NCBI GenBank assembly: GCA_017610385.1
Contig: JAFCCC010000003.1
Location: forward strand, 1 to 64,000
Source of the DNA: Candidatus Nanohalarchaeota archaeon
GTDB lineage: Archaea > Nanohalarchaeota > Nanosalinia > Nanosalinales > JAFCCC01
Reading direction: 5' to 3'
DNA length: 64,000 nucleotides
Positions 50,727-59,588 of this stretch are shown piece by piece (the first letter of the stretch is position 1; the number at the start of each line of letters is the position of its first letter). The notes beneath the pieces are model-generated. The model was given only the letters and a program-made list of their open reading frames with translations. It was not told where the DNA came from and searched no databases. Position numbers and translations under genes: made by a program.

Positions 50727-51197
50727 TTACAATTCTTTCTCAAAAACTAAAGTTTTGTGTCCTTTTCCGTTGCGCACATCATCTAAAAACTCAGTTTTAA
50801 TCCTCGTGTCAAATTTTTTACTGAGATGTTTAACGATTTCATTAGCATCTTCACATACATAATTAACTTTCTTGTAACCTTCTGATCGAAGTTTTTGCAA
50901 TGCAATTCTAAACAATTTTGTTCCAATACCTCTATTTCTTTGTTGTTTTTGAACTGCTTCATTGGTTATGACCCCTGTGTCTGAATTTTCATCATCTTTT
51001 TTCCACGCCACGAACCCAATAATTTTTTTATTTTCAATAACTAGAACTGCACGTTCTTTTCTATTAAGAAGATCTTCAATCTCAGTTTCTTGTTTTTCAT
51101 CTGAAAAAGGTGGCGAATAGTTTTCTCTAACTTCTATTAAAAATGTATTCAGTTCTTTCGCGTTTTCAGGAAAAAAGCTTTGAAATTCTATTGTCAT
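50727..51197 (-). CDS. GNAT-family N-acetyltransferase
   Basis: A 156-residue protein with motif A of GNAT enzymes, QKQQRNRGIGTKLFRIALQKL near 86-106 with the acetyl-CoA loop RNRGIG, and motif B YVCEDANEIVKHL. The substrate is unknown. I chose the ATG at 51197 over 51218. It shares orientation with the broken Nudix gene 35 nt upstream. Confidence 0.85.
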   Translation of the reverse strand: MTIEFQSFFPENAKELNTFLIEVRENYSPPFSDEKQETEIEDLLNRKERAVLVIENKKIIGFVAWKKDDENSDTGVITNEAVQKQQRNRGIGTKLFRIALQKLRSEGYKKVNYVCEDANEIVKHLSKKFDTRIKTEFLDDVRNGKGHKTLVFEKEL

Positions 51198-51232
51198 ATT
51201 CTTACTTTGTGCCACCAAGATAAAAAGAACTA

Positions 51233-51669
51233 TTATTTTTTATAATAACTCTTGATAGCTTCCTTAATCGCATCTGGTCCACAGTTTACCCAAATTTTTT
51301 TAATAGCTTCATCAAAATCCATCCATTTATATCCTATATGCTCCTTTTCTCATAGTTTAACAGCTCCAGAAATGTAGTCACATGCATAAGCGACAGCGCG
51401 AATTTTTAAAAAACCATCTTTGACGGGTTTTCATCCCAATAAACTTTAAGAACTTTTCCAAGAATTTTTACTTTTATTCCTACTTCCTCATCAACTTCTT
51501 TAAGTACCGCTTGCTCTTCTGTCTCTTCGAAATGCATGGCACCTTTAATAAACTCCCAACCTGTTTCCTAATCTTCTCCCCGTCGATCAAACATGAGAAT
51601 TTTATTTTCTTTAAAAACAATAGCAGTTATAGCGTGTTGCATTCCGTCAATTATTTTGTTATTTTCCAT
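51233..51669 (-). pseudogene. Broken Nudix hydrolase gene
   Basis: Translation from ATG 51669 gives MENNKIIDGMQHAITAIVFK and a Nudix box (GAMHFEETEEQAVLKEVDEE, with K for the usual R). The frame is interrupted by TAG before ETGWEF, a frameshift near 51425, and TGA before EKEHIGYKWMDFDEA; it ends at TAA 51233-51235. Homology of both parts to Nudix proteins is clear, so this is a decayed gene rather than spacer. Confidence 0.8.
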
Positions 51670-51850
51670 GATTAAATTTTGATTTCAAGAAATAAAAAAG
51701 AAAGAAAAGAGAAGCTCCCAATAATTTAGCTAATTAAAGCCAAATCATTGAGGAAAGTGAACTCGAAGGTATTGGGGGAAGGGTTAGATTGTGAGTTCAC
51801 TAACGAAGCACCGATAACGGTTACGCTTCAGCACCTCCTTCAGCATGAAT

Positions 51851-52909
51851 TCAGCGAATGACTTTTAAGCCTAAATCGCTGATATTTGTGATTTTAGTAG
51901 GACTGTCCTCTAATTTTCCAAGTATGTACGGAGAATTAACTCCTGTGATAATTGATATTACTTGGATTCGTCCTTCTAATTCTGGATCAACTCTAGCGCC
52001 CCAGATAACTTGAGCTTGTGCATCTAGTTTTTCAATGACTGCTTGACCTACGTCATTGATTTCTCTTAAGGTCATGTCATTTCCTCCGGAAATATGTAGT
52101 AAAGCGCCATTTGCTCCTTCGATGTCCACATCTAATAACGGATTTGTCAACGCTTCAACAATCGCTTCTTTACCTCTGTTTCTCGTATTAGATTCACCAT
52201 ATCCTACAACTGCTACTCCACCAGAGTGCATAACTGCTTTTACATCAGCATAGTCTAAATTGACTAAGGATGGTTTGGAAATAGTTTCTGTAATTCCTTT
52301 AATCATGGTTGTAACTAATTCATCCGCAACGCCAAAGGCTTGTTCTAATGGTAAATCTCCTGCAATACCTAACAAACGGTCATTTTCAATTACAATTACT
52401 GTGTCAGCGTATTTTCTTAATTTATAAAGACCTTCTTCTGCTTTTGATATTCTGGCGCCTTCAATTTTAAATGGCATCGTAACGCTAGCAATAACAATAC
52501 AATTTTCTTCCTTAGCAATTCGTGCGACTACTGGAATCGAACCTGTACCGGTTCCACCACCCAAACCACATACTACAAAGACCATGTCAGCTTGTTTAAA
52601 AAGTTCCTTTAATTCTGAACGACTTTCTTCCGCGGCTTTAGCACCAATTTCAGGATGCCCTCCAGCACCCAAACCTTTAGTTAGGTCCTGTCCAATTAAT
52701 ATCCTTTTATCTGCACTTGAAATTAATAAATGTTGTTTATCTGTGTTTATTGCGACGGTTTCTGCGCCAGCAATTCCTTTTCGATACATTCTCGTAACGA
52801 TGTTGTTACCGCCGCCTCCGCAGCCCACGACGAGAATTCTCGCATCTTTAACATCAGCAAAATCTTGCTCATGATTATTTTCTATGACATTTCGAATGAA
52901 TGATTCCAT
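51851..52909 (-). CDS. ftsZ: Cell division protein FtsZ
   Basis: A 352-residue tubulin-like GTPase. VVGCGGGGNNIVTRMYRKG near 27-45, the GTP-binding GLGGGTGTGSIPVVA near 114-128, and the T7 synergy region after NLDYADVKAVMHSGG near 219-233. There is no long C-terminal tail. It would build the division ring anchored by SepF (37.7 kb). Whether it is FtsZ1 or FtsZ2 cannot be decided without a tree. Confidence 0.95.
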   Translation of the reverse strand: MESFIRNVIENNHEQDFADVKDARILVVGCGGGGNNIVTRMYRKGIAGAETVAINTDKQHLLISSADKRILIGQDLTKGLGAGGHPEIGAKAAEESRSELKELFKQADMVFVVCGLGGGTGTGSIPVVARIAKEENCIVIASVTMPFKIEGARISKAEEGLYKLRKYADTVIVIENDRLLGIAGDLPLEQAFGVADELVTTMIKGITETISKPSLVNLDYADVKAVMHSGGVAVVGYGESNTRNRGKEAIVEALTNPLLDVDIEGANGALLHISGGNDMTLREINDVGQAVIEKLDAQAQVIWGARVDPELEGRIQVISIITGVNSPYILGKLEDSPTKITNISDLGLKVIR

Positions 52910-53083
52910 ATTATCTCCTCTGATTTATATTTTGTAGGAACATAATGCTTTTTTAATACTGAAAGCAAATACATCTATAGAACTAGATTTAAGCGCCAAC
53001 TTAAACTGGTTTCATTCGATATTACTTCGAATACTTGAGAATTCAAATACATACAATATGGATTTACTCGATAACAACTTACT

Positions 53084-53146
53084 CTTAGTTCGCCAAAACT
53101 AAGTTTTGTTTATAAAGTTGTTTTGTAGCGTATGTCGCCAAACATA
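53084..53146. other. Two hairpins with the same loop in the ftsZ-asnS spacer
   Basis: The 459-nt spacer 52910-53368 has no convincing gene. It contains CTTAGTT-CGCCAA-AACTAAG (53084-53103) and TATGT-CGCCAA-ACATA (53131-53146): two stems of different sequence with identical 6-nt loops CGCCAA. A weaker ATTCG/CGAAT repeat precedes them at about 53017. They could be protein-binding RNA hairpins or DNA operators. Confidence 0.5.
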
Positions 53147-53368
53147 AGTGACTACAAATGAGTTAATTTACAATCCATAATTAGTTATTTCTGAATATAT
53201 AAAGATTTTCATAACCTCTTTTTCTTATGGAGAAATTCTGCTCCAGTGGAAATGTGGGTTCTGTTCAAAAGAAATAAAGGTTATTCCATAGGAAATAATG
53301 TAGATCAAATTCTAAATATTAGTGACAATAAATTAACTTTTTTAATTGTGCGGGTTTAATTAGTTATT

Positions 53369-54649
53369 ATGAAAATTGCAGATATTGAAAAAATGAAAGA
53401 AGGCCAAAAAGTTGAGCTTAAGGGCTGGATATACAGACAAAGAGCTTCTAAAAATGTTGCCTTTATTGTTCTAAGAGATTCAACAGGAATAATTCAGATA
53501 GTTTATGGAAAAGAAGTTGGAAATAAGATTTTTGAAAAAGCATCCACAATTTTAATTGAAAGTTCTATTAAGATTAAAGGCATAATTAAAAAAGATGCAC
53601 GTGCTCCTAGCGGATTTGAAATCGAGGGAACTGATTTTGAAATTATTAATAAAGCTGAACGATTTCCAATTACAAAAGATCAAAGTACTGAATTTTTATT
53701 AAATATGAGGCATCTATGGATTAGATCCCAAAAATTAACTAATGTTTTTAAAATTAAAGATACTCTATTCTATGCTGCTCGAGACTACTTACGAAAAGAT
53801 GGCTGGTATGAAACACAGAGTCCTATGATTACTGCTTGTGCAGGGGAGGGTGGTTCTACATTATTTAAAATGGATTACTTTGGACACAAGGCATATTTAG
53901 CTCAAACAGGTCAATTATATTCTGAAGCACTCATTTTTGCTCTAGAAAAAGTTTACTGTTTTGCTCCCTCTTTCAGAGCTGAAAAATCTAAGACAAGAAA
54001 GCATTTAACTGAATATTGGCATTTAGAGCCAGAAGGTGCTTGGATAACTCATGAACAAAACATGAAAATTCAAGAGGGATTAATTTCTTATATTTGTCAA
54101 ACGGTTGCAAAAAAGTATCCGAAAGAACTTTTGGCATTGGGCCGGGATCCAAAAGACCTTTTATTAGTTAAACCGCCTTTTAAAAGAATTACGTATGAAG
54201 AAGCGATTAAACAATTGCAAAAACGTGGTAGCAAAATAAAATATGGTGAAGATTTTGGAGTCGCAGAAGAAAAATTATTAATGAAAGGAGAAAAAGCGCC
54301 CATGTTTGTTGAGCGATGGCCTGCTGAAATGAAGGCGTTTTATATGAAAAGAGACCCAAAAGACAAGAAAATTGTTCTTTGTGATGATTTATTTGCTCCA
54401 GAAGGATACGGAGAAATTATTGGAGCTAGCGAAAGAGAAACTGATAATTCTATTCTAATTAAAATGCTAAAGAAAGAAGGTGCAAATTTAGATGATTATA
54501 AATGGTATTTGGAACTAAGAAAATTTGGATCAGTTCCGCATTCTGGATTCGGCGTTGGAATGGAAAGAGTTCTTAGTTGGATCTGCAAATTAGATCATAT
54601 TAGAGACGCGATTCCCTTTCCACGATTAACAAACAGATTTTATCCTTAG
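53369..54649 (+). CDS. asnS: Asparaginyl-tRNA synthetase
   Basis: A 426-residue class IIb synthetase. OB-fold anticodon-binding domain (1-105; VELKGWIYRQRASKNVAFIV), catalytic core with motif 2 FRAEKSKTRKHLTEYWHLE near 207-225 and motif 3 GFGVGMERVLSWIC near 396-409. The loop AQTGQLYSEA has the GQLY-E pattern of AsnRS rather than the SPQLYKQ of AspRS. This suggests direct Asn-tRNA formation. Confidence 0.9.
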   Translation: MKIADIEKMKEGQKVELKGWIYRQRASKNVAFIVLRDSTGIIQIVYGKEVGNKIFEKASTILIESSIKIKGIIKKDARAPSGFEIEGTDFEIINKAERFPITKDQSTEFLLNMRHLWIRSQKLTNVFKIKDTLFYAARDYLRKDGWYETQSPMITACAGEGGSTLFKMDYFGHKAYLAQTGQLYSEALIFALEKVYCFAPSFRAEKSKTRKHLTEYWHLEPEGAWITHEQNMKIQEGLISYICQTVAKKYPKELLALGRDPKDLLLVKPPFKRITYEEAIKQLQKRGSKIKYGEDFGVAEEKLLMKGEKAPMFVERWPAEMKAFYMKRDPKDKKIVLCDDLFAPEGYGEIIGASERETDNSILIKMLKKEGANLDDYKWYLELRKFGSVPHSGFGVGMERVLSWICKLDHIRDAIPFPRLTNRFYP

Positions 54650-54683
54650 AACTATTTATATATTGTAAAGAGAAATTTATAGC

Positions 54684-55229
54684 ATGTACAATCCAAAAGA
54701 GAAAATTCTGTCATTGGCTATTGCATTTATTTTAGTTTTCTTTTTTATTTACGGAATAGATGTTTTTTATAGTGCACCAAGCCGAGAAGATTATTGTACT
54801 GATAAAATTTATGAACGAATCATAATAAATCAAACAGATTGTGTTCTAATGGGTGGTAAATGGAATACTTATGGCGGGCTTGCCAAACCCCTCCCAATTG
54901 AAAACGAAACAAATGGTTGGTGTATTCCTAGTTATAAGTGTGATCAAAATTATAACTTGGCTAGAACGGCTTATTACAGAGTTTTTTTTATTGTAATGAT
55001 TTTTCTTGGAACTCTTTGTCTTGTAGTGGGTGCAATAATGAAAATAGAAAGTATTGGTGTTGGTATAATGATAAGTGGTTTAATCACAACTATTTATGGT
55101 TTTATACGCTCTTGGAAGTTTTTATCTGATTCTGGTAAAGTTATAGCTCTTATACCCCTTATGCTGCTATCCTTAGTGGCCTTATTCTGGATCGGAACAA
55201 AAAAACTAAACCCAAAGAAGAAAAAGTAG
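54684..55229 (+). CDS. Membrane protein with a small outer domain
   Basis: A 181-residue protein: one N-terminal TM helix (8-27), an outer loop of about 75 residues with four Cys residues (YCTDK, DCVLMGGKWN, GWCIP, YKCDQ), probably two disulfides, and three further TM segments (105-128, 130-150, 155-173). No family recognised. It is 35 nt downstream of asnS. Confidence 0.62.
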   Translation: MYNPKEKILSLAIAFILVFFFIYGIDVFYSAPSREDYCTDKIYERIIINQTDCVLMGGKWNTYGGLAKPLPIENETNGWCIPSYKCDQNYNLARTAYYRVFFIVMIFLGTLCLVVGAIMKIESIGVGIMISGLITTIYGFIRSWKFLSDSGKVIALIPLMLLSLVALFWIGTKKLNPKKKK

Positions 55230-55262
55230 CACAAGAATCTATTCGTTTGCTAAAACGAACAG

Positions 55263-56549
55263 TTACTTTTTAGAAAAATAGTCAGCTAATTTCTTTGTTT
55301 CAATAGTCTTTTCTTTTCCAGTCCCCAAATCTTTTACTTTTACTTTTTTGTCTTGAATTTCTTTTTCACCTAAAACAATTAAGTACTTAAAATCTTTAGA
55401 AACAGCGTATTTAATTTGCTTGCTTAAACTTCTTTTAATCAAAGCCATTGCTGATTTTATATTTGAATTTCTTAATTTTTGAACAAGTGCAATTCCACTT
55501 TCTTCTAATTCATTATTTTGAAGGGCTATGAAAACACCTTCATTTTTCAATTTAATTTTTTCCTTTAATATTTCACACAATCTATCAACGCCAAAAGAAA
55601 AACCTACTGCATGAGTTTTCAATGAACCATATGTTTCTATTAAATTATCATATCTTCCTCCTCCTGCACAAGAAAGTTCTAATCCCTCTCCTAAAATTTT
55701 TAGTTCCATGATAAATCCTGTATAGTAATTCATTCCCCGAATTAAACTCAAATCTATTTTAATTTTATCTTGTATGCCATAGGCTTTTGATAACTTTATA
55801 ATTCTTTCAACTTCCCAGATTCCTTCGATTCCAATTTCATTCTTAATTCTTTCTTTTAAAGCTGAAATAATAGTTTCATTTTGCCCTATGATTTTAATAA
55901 ACTCTAAAATCTGTTTGATTTTTTTTAGAGGGATTTTTTTGCTTATTAATTCTTTTTCAACGCCAGATTTACCTATTTTTTCTAATTTGTCTAATGAACG
56001 GAAGATATCTTCTTTTCTATCTTCTAATTCTAATTCAGTAATAATCCCATCAGCGATTTTTCTAGAATTAATTTTAATTACGTATTTATTCACTCCTAAT
56101 TCTTTCATACAATCACATAAAACACCTATTAATTCTGTATCTGCGCTCTGATCAGAAACTCCTAATATATCAACATCTGCTTGTGTAAATTCTCTATAAC
56201 GGCCTTTTCCAGGTCTATCGTATCGCCATACTTGTCCTATTTGAAATCTTTTATATGGTTTTGGAAGCGTGGGATTGCAAGCAAACATTCTTGCTAAAGG
56301 GACAGTAAAATCAAATCGCAAGCCTAGTTCTCTTTTACTTTTATCTTGAAAATAGTAAATTTCGTCTTTAATCGCGGTTCCTCCGCCACCTTTCATAGCT
56401 AAAACATCGAAATTTTCAAAAGCAGGAGTTCTAGCTTCCTCGAAACCATATTTTTCAAAACTTTTCCTAATTTTGCTTAAAACCAAAGTCATCAGTTTCA
56501 TATCTTTTCCTAATAAATCTCTTGTTCCTCGCGGTGTTTGTACTTTCAT
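55263..56549 (-). CDS. hisS: Histidyl-tRNA synthetase
   Basis: A 428-residue class II synthetase. TPRGTRDLLGKDM at the start, motif 2 region RFQIGQVWRYDRPGKGRYRE near 102-121 with FTQADVDILG, the HisA-type motif LIRGMNYYTGFIMEL near 269-283, and motif 3 AVGFSFGVDRLCE near 316. A C-terminal anticodon-binding domain completes it. Its ATG overlaps the TGA of the AbrB-like gene (ATGA). Confidence 0.95.
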   Translation of the reverse strand: MKVQTPRGTRDLLGKDMKLMTLVLSKIRKSFEKYGFEEARTPAFENFDVLAMKGGGGTAIKDEIYYFQDKSKRELGLRFDFTVPLARMFACNPTLPKPYKRFQIGQVWRYDRPGKGRYREFTQADVDILGVSDQSADTELIGVLCDCMKELGVNKYVIKINSRKIADGIITELELEDRKEDIFRSLDKLEKIGKSGVEKELISKKIPLKKIKQILEFIKIIGQNETIISALKERIKNEIGIEGIWEVERIIKLSKAYGIQDKIKIDLSLIRGMNYYTGFIMELKILGEGLELSCAGGGRYDNLIETYGSLKTHAVGFSFGVDRLCEILKEKIKLKNEGVFIALQNNELEESGIALVQKLRNSNIKSAMALIKRSLSKQIKYAVSKDFKYLIVLGEKEIQDKKVKVKDLGTGKEKTIETKKLADYFSKK

Positions 56550-56734
56550 TTTCGCTCCTTCTTACTATTTGAAATATTATTCTTGTTAGTTAAATAAATG
56601 TTCTGTGGTTCAATTAAAACAAAAACTTCACTATTTTCTTTGAGTTTTAGTTTTTTGCGAATAGAACCTGGAATCAAAAGCCGTCCTTTGCGATCCATCT
56701 TAGAACTAAAGCTAACTGAGATGAACTGAATCAT
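56546..56734 (-). CDS. AbrB/SpoVT-type DNA-binding protein
   Basis: A 62-residue swapped-hairpin protein. FSSKMDRKGRLLIPGSIRKK and LKENSEVFVLIEPQN are the two beta-hairpin elements of AbrB, followed by a basic tail. Such proteins regulate transcription or act as antitoxins. I chose ATG 56734 over 56761. It overlaps the hisS start by 4 nt, so it is translationally coupled with hisS and could regulate it. Confidence 0.8.
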   Translation of the reverse strand: MIQFISVSFSSKMDRKGRLLIPGSIRKKLKLKENSEVFVLIEPQNIYLTNKNNISNSKKERK

Positions 56735-56824
56735 CTGTGTATCTTTTGATGATGAACGCAACCACTTTTCATTTTGATCAACTTAGAAATAACAAACGAG
56801 ATATTTAAAGATAGGTGGGATTTA

Positions 56825-56870
56825 GCATTACAGAAGCTTTACAAAGTCCTTAGGTTTATAAGGGTTTAAT
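56825..56870 (+). promoter_or_regulatory. Duplicated promoter region, copy 1
   Basis: GCATTACAGAAGCTTTACAA followed by AGTCCTTAGGTTTATAAG. It is nearly identical to 57376-57420. TTTATAA lies about 26-30 nt before the ATG at 56885, so a TATA box is probably included. AGCTT and its surroundings form a small palindrome. Confidence 0.5.
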
Positions 56871-56884
56871 TCAAACTAGTTTTT

Positions 56885-57298
56885 ATGGCTGTTGCTGAAT
56901 TCAAAACAGAACAAGAATTCCGAAGACATTTATCTGCAACAGAGTATGGAAAAAGAATTCTAGATATTTTTGATAAGTATGCAGAAGGACACGAAACAAA
57001 ATACAATACAGACAACTTGGGCGATTTAGTTGTTCTAGAGGGAGATGATTCTTCATTATCCCTTTCTCTGATGGATGAAGGAAAAAGAGCACAAATTTTA
57101 TTTGATCTTTATGGTTGTTTAGCAGAACCACATTTTAAATTGTGGGTTAACTTAGAAACTGGGCATGCACGTTACGGTGTAGGCAGAGAAGTTGACCCCG
57201 AACTAGACTATGTAACCGGTTTTTTAGACCGTGTTACTCGACTTGGCGGATTAAAAGCTGAGCTTTTAGGATTTGCTTCTGATGAAGACGTATTTTAG
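56885..57298 (+). CDS. Uncharacterised protein, tandem paralogue A
   Basis: A 137-residue soluble protein of unknown family. The first third (FKTEQEFRRHLSATEYGKRI, then FDKYAEGHET) and the end (AELLGFASDEDVF) are shared with the next gene. The middle has beta-rich character with LYGCLAEPHFKLWVNLETGH. The two genes arose from a tandem duplication that included the promoter. Function is unknown. Confidence 0.7.
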   Translation: MAVAEFKTEQEFRRHLSATEYGKRILDIFDKYAEGHETKYNTDNLGDLVVLEGDDSSLSLSLMDEGKRAQILFDLYGCLAEPHFKLWVNLETGHARYGVGREVDPELDYVTGFLDRVTRLGGLKAELLGFASDEDVF

Positions 57299-57375
57299 TC
57301 TATTCATAATGCAATACAGCTTCCTGATTTGTTAGTTTTTATAACAACACACTCTGTAAGCTTTTTTACTTTCTT

Positions 57376-57420
57376 GCATTACAGAAGCTTTACAAAGTCT
57401 TTAGGTTTATAACGTTTTAA
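57376..57420 (+). promoter_or_regulatory. Duplicated promoter region, copy 2
   Basis: GCATTACAGAAGCTTTACAA followed by AGTCTTTAGGTTTATAAC, nearly identical to 56825-56870. Its TTTATAA lies about 26 nt before the ATG at 57435. Confidence 0.5.
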
Positions 57421-57434
57421 TCTAATTTATTTTT

Positions 57435-57839
57435 ATGGCTGACGAGCTAATACAACCTAAAACAGAACAAGACTTTCGAGAACAATTGGCTGCAACACCG
57501 TATGGAGAAAAAATTATAGATTTTTTTGATAAGTATGCAGAAGGTTATGAAACACGATGGTCTGACGATGAGATTCTATTTGCTCTAGAAAACAATAGAG
57601 AGTCATTATCAATGTACTTAATGGGTGATGAGAAACAAGTTCTGCTTTCGTTTTATCTTTTTACGCCTTTAGCCGGTCCGGAGTTAACTATTCAGCTTGA
57701 TTTAAATACTGGACATACTCTCTATGGTGTAGACGGAAAATTTCCTTCAGATCCAACGCGTTTTTTAGATCACGTTGAAAAAATAGCGGAATTAAAAGAT
57801 GAGCTTTTAGGATTTGCTTCTGATGAAGACATACTTTAA
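57435..57839 (+). CDS. Uncharacterised protein, tandem paralogue B
   Basis: A 134-residue paralogue of the gene before it: PKTEQDFREQLAATPYGEKI, FDKYAEGYETR and DELLGFASDEDIL correspond segment by segment, while the middle (LMGDEKQVLLSFYLFTPLAG) has diverged more. Conserved ends with a variable centre suggest selection on a shared interaction surface. It is convergent with the KH-domain gene, with 1 nt between the stop codons. Confidence 0.7.
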   Translation: MADELIQPKTEQDFREQLAATPYGEKIIDFFDKYAEGYETRWSDDEILFALENNRESLSMYLMGDEKQVLLSFYLFTPLAGPELTIQLDLNTGHTLYGVDGKFPSDPTRFLDHVEKIAELKDELLGFASDEDIL

Positions 57840-57840
57840 C

Positions 57841-58344
57841 TTACTCAAAATGTAAAACAGCCTCTTGATTTGTTAGTTTTTTTACAACGGTTCTGAAAGA
57901 AACCTCATTAAACGGAATCCGGCCTTTATCTTTTTGAGAAATCATAATCTTTTTCTTTTCACCGTCTTTAGAAAATAATGTATTGACGCCCAGAAGTTTT
58001 ACTGGGAAAACGAGGCTTTTTACGATCTCTTCAAACTTAGGAGATTTTTCTATAATTCTAATTGATTTTCCTGTTTTTTTAGCTAAAAGTTTGACGATTT
58101 TTCCGTTTTTACCAACTACCTTTGCCCCATCACCCTCTTCTGTTAGGATTACAATAGAATCTGAAGTTGGGATGATTTCGTGAATAGTCGCGCTTTTAAG
58201 TGAAGGAATTTCTTCACCGAGCCTAAATAATGTTCTTGAAACGTCAATTATGCTTTCTGTGAGTTCTCCTTTTAACAATTTTTGACTGCAACCACTACAC
58301 AAAAAATCAGATTTTAAACAAACAGAACAAAGCGGTGTTTTCAT
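57841..58344 (-). CDS. NusA-like KH-domain RNA-binding protein
   Basis: A 167-residue protein. An N-terminal zinc motif with CSVCLKSDFLCSGC is followed by a KH domain with GDGAKVVGKNGKIVKLLAKK (GKNG loop) and a second KH-like half. It resembles the archaeal NusA-like or zinc-KH proteins near RNA polymerase genes. I chose ATG 58344 (MKTPLCSVC) over 58383, which lies in the divergent gene's promoter. Confidence 0.8.
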   Translation of the reverse strand: MKTPLCSVCLKSDFLCSGCSQKLLKGELTESIIDVSRTLFRLGEEIPSLKSATIHEIIPTSDSIVILTEEGDGAKVVGKNGKIVKLLAKKTGKSIRIIEKSPKFEEIVKSLVFPVKLLGVNTLFSKDGEKKKIMISQKDKGRIPFNEVSFRTVVKKLTNQEAVLHFE

Positions 58345-58406
58345 AATTCTAATTTCGAAACTAAAACATAAATAAATGTTCAATTATGTTTATATTGGAG
58401 GAAAAG

Positions 58407-59588
58407 ATGAAAGTAGGAATCATCGGAAAACCCAGTGCAGGAAAATCAACATTATTCAAAGCAATAACTCAAAAAGATGTAGAAATTGCAAATTATCCAT
58501 TCACGACCATCCAACCAAATCTGGGCGTTGCATTTGTTACTCAGGAATGTCCCTGTAAAGAATTAAATGTAATTTGTTCTCCCCAAAATTCTAAGTGCTT
58601 AAACCACATCAGATTAATTCCCATCAATGTTTTAGATGTTGCGGGGTTAGTTCCAGGCGCTTCAGAAGGCAAGGGTTTAGGAAATCAATTTTTAGACACT
58701 CTCCGAGAGGCTTCTGTATTAATTCACGTTCTAGATCTAAGTGGAAAAACAGATGAAAAAGGAGAGCAAACAGAAAACCATGATCCTGCTATAGATAAAG
58801 AATTTGTTGAACAAGAAATTGACGCATGGTTTTTAAACATTTTTCAAAAGAACTGGAGTGAATATTCAAAAAAAATTCACATGCAACACTTAAAATTAGA
58901 TGAATTTCTTGCGGAAAAAATGTCTGGATTAGGAATAACAAAAGAGTTAGTTCAAAATGCACTAAGAAATTTAAAATTAGATTCAGATCCGCTAACATGG
59001 ACTAAAGAAGACTTTCCAAAATTTATTTTACACATGAGAAAAGAATCAAAACCTATGATTTATGCATGTAATAAAATGGATTTAGACGGAGCAAATGAAC
59101 GATTTGAAGACTTAAAGAAAAAATACCCAAATGATTTGTTTATCCCAACAAGCGCAGAATGTGAATTGGCATTAAAGAATGCTGCAGATCACGGGTTTAT
59201 TTCTTATATCCCCGGAGCAGACACTTTTGAAATTACTCACGAGTTGAATGAAAAGCAAAAACACGCATTAGGAATAATCAATGATAAAATTTTGAAAAAA
59301 TATGGGAGTACCGGAATACAAGAGGCATTAAACAGAGCGGTTTTTGATTTATTAGATTATATTGTAGTTTATCCTGTAGAAGATGAAACTCATTACAAAA
59401 GCAAAAAAGGCAATATCCTTCCAGACGCAATTTTATTAAAAAACAAATCAACCGCCTTAGATTTAGCTTTCAAAATTCATACAGAAATCGGAGAGAAGTT
59501 CGTGAAAGCCATTGATGTTAGAACACATAGAATTATTGCAAAAGATCATGTTCTAAAGAACAGAGATATAATTAAAATTGTTGTCTAA
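58407..59588 (+). CDS. OBG-family GTPase/ATPase, YchF-like
   Basis: A 393-residue TRAFAC NTPase. G1 GIIGKPSAGKSTLFKAI near 4-20, G2 region YPFTTIQPN, G3 LDVAGLVPGASEGKGLG near 80-96, NKMDL near 218 (G4), a coiled-coil insert in the middle, and a C-terminal TGS domain (about 330-393). This matches archaeal YchF relatives, ribosome-associated NTPases. I chose the ATG at 58407 (MKVGIIGK) over 58386. Confidence 0.9.
   Translation: MKVGIIGKPSAGKSTLFKAITQKDVEIANYPFTTIQPNLGVAFVTQECPCKELNVICSPQNSKCLNHIRLIPINVLDVAGLVPGASEGKGLGNQFLDTLREASVLIHVLDLSGKTDEKGEQTENHDPAIDKEFVEQEIDAWFLNIFQKNWSEYSKKIHMQHLKLDEFLAEKMSGLGITKELVQNALRNLKLDSDPLTWTKEDFPKFILHMRKESKPMIYACNKMDLDGANERFEDLKKKYPNDLFIPTSAECELALKNAADHGFISYIPGADTFEITHELNEKQKHALGIINDKILKKYGSTGIQEALNRAVFDLLDYIVVYPVEDETHYKSKKGNILPDAILLKNKSTALDLAFKIHTEIGEKFVKAIDVRTHRIIAKDHVLKNRDIIKIVV

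Noticed and set aside
53230-53358. Fragment with WKCGFCSKEIKVIP in one frame and GNNVDQILNISDNK in another, upstream of asnS.
   Set aside because: It may be the remnant of a small zinc-ribbon protein with a frameshift, but it has one Cys pair only, no clear start and fewer than 50 codons.
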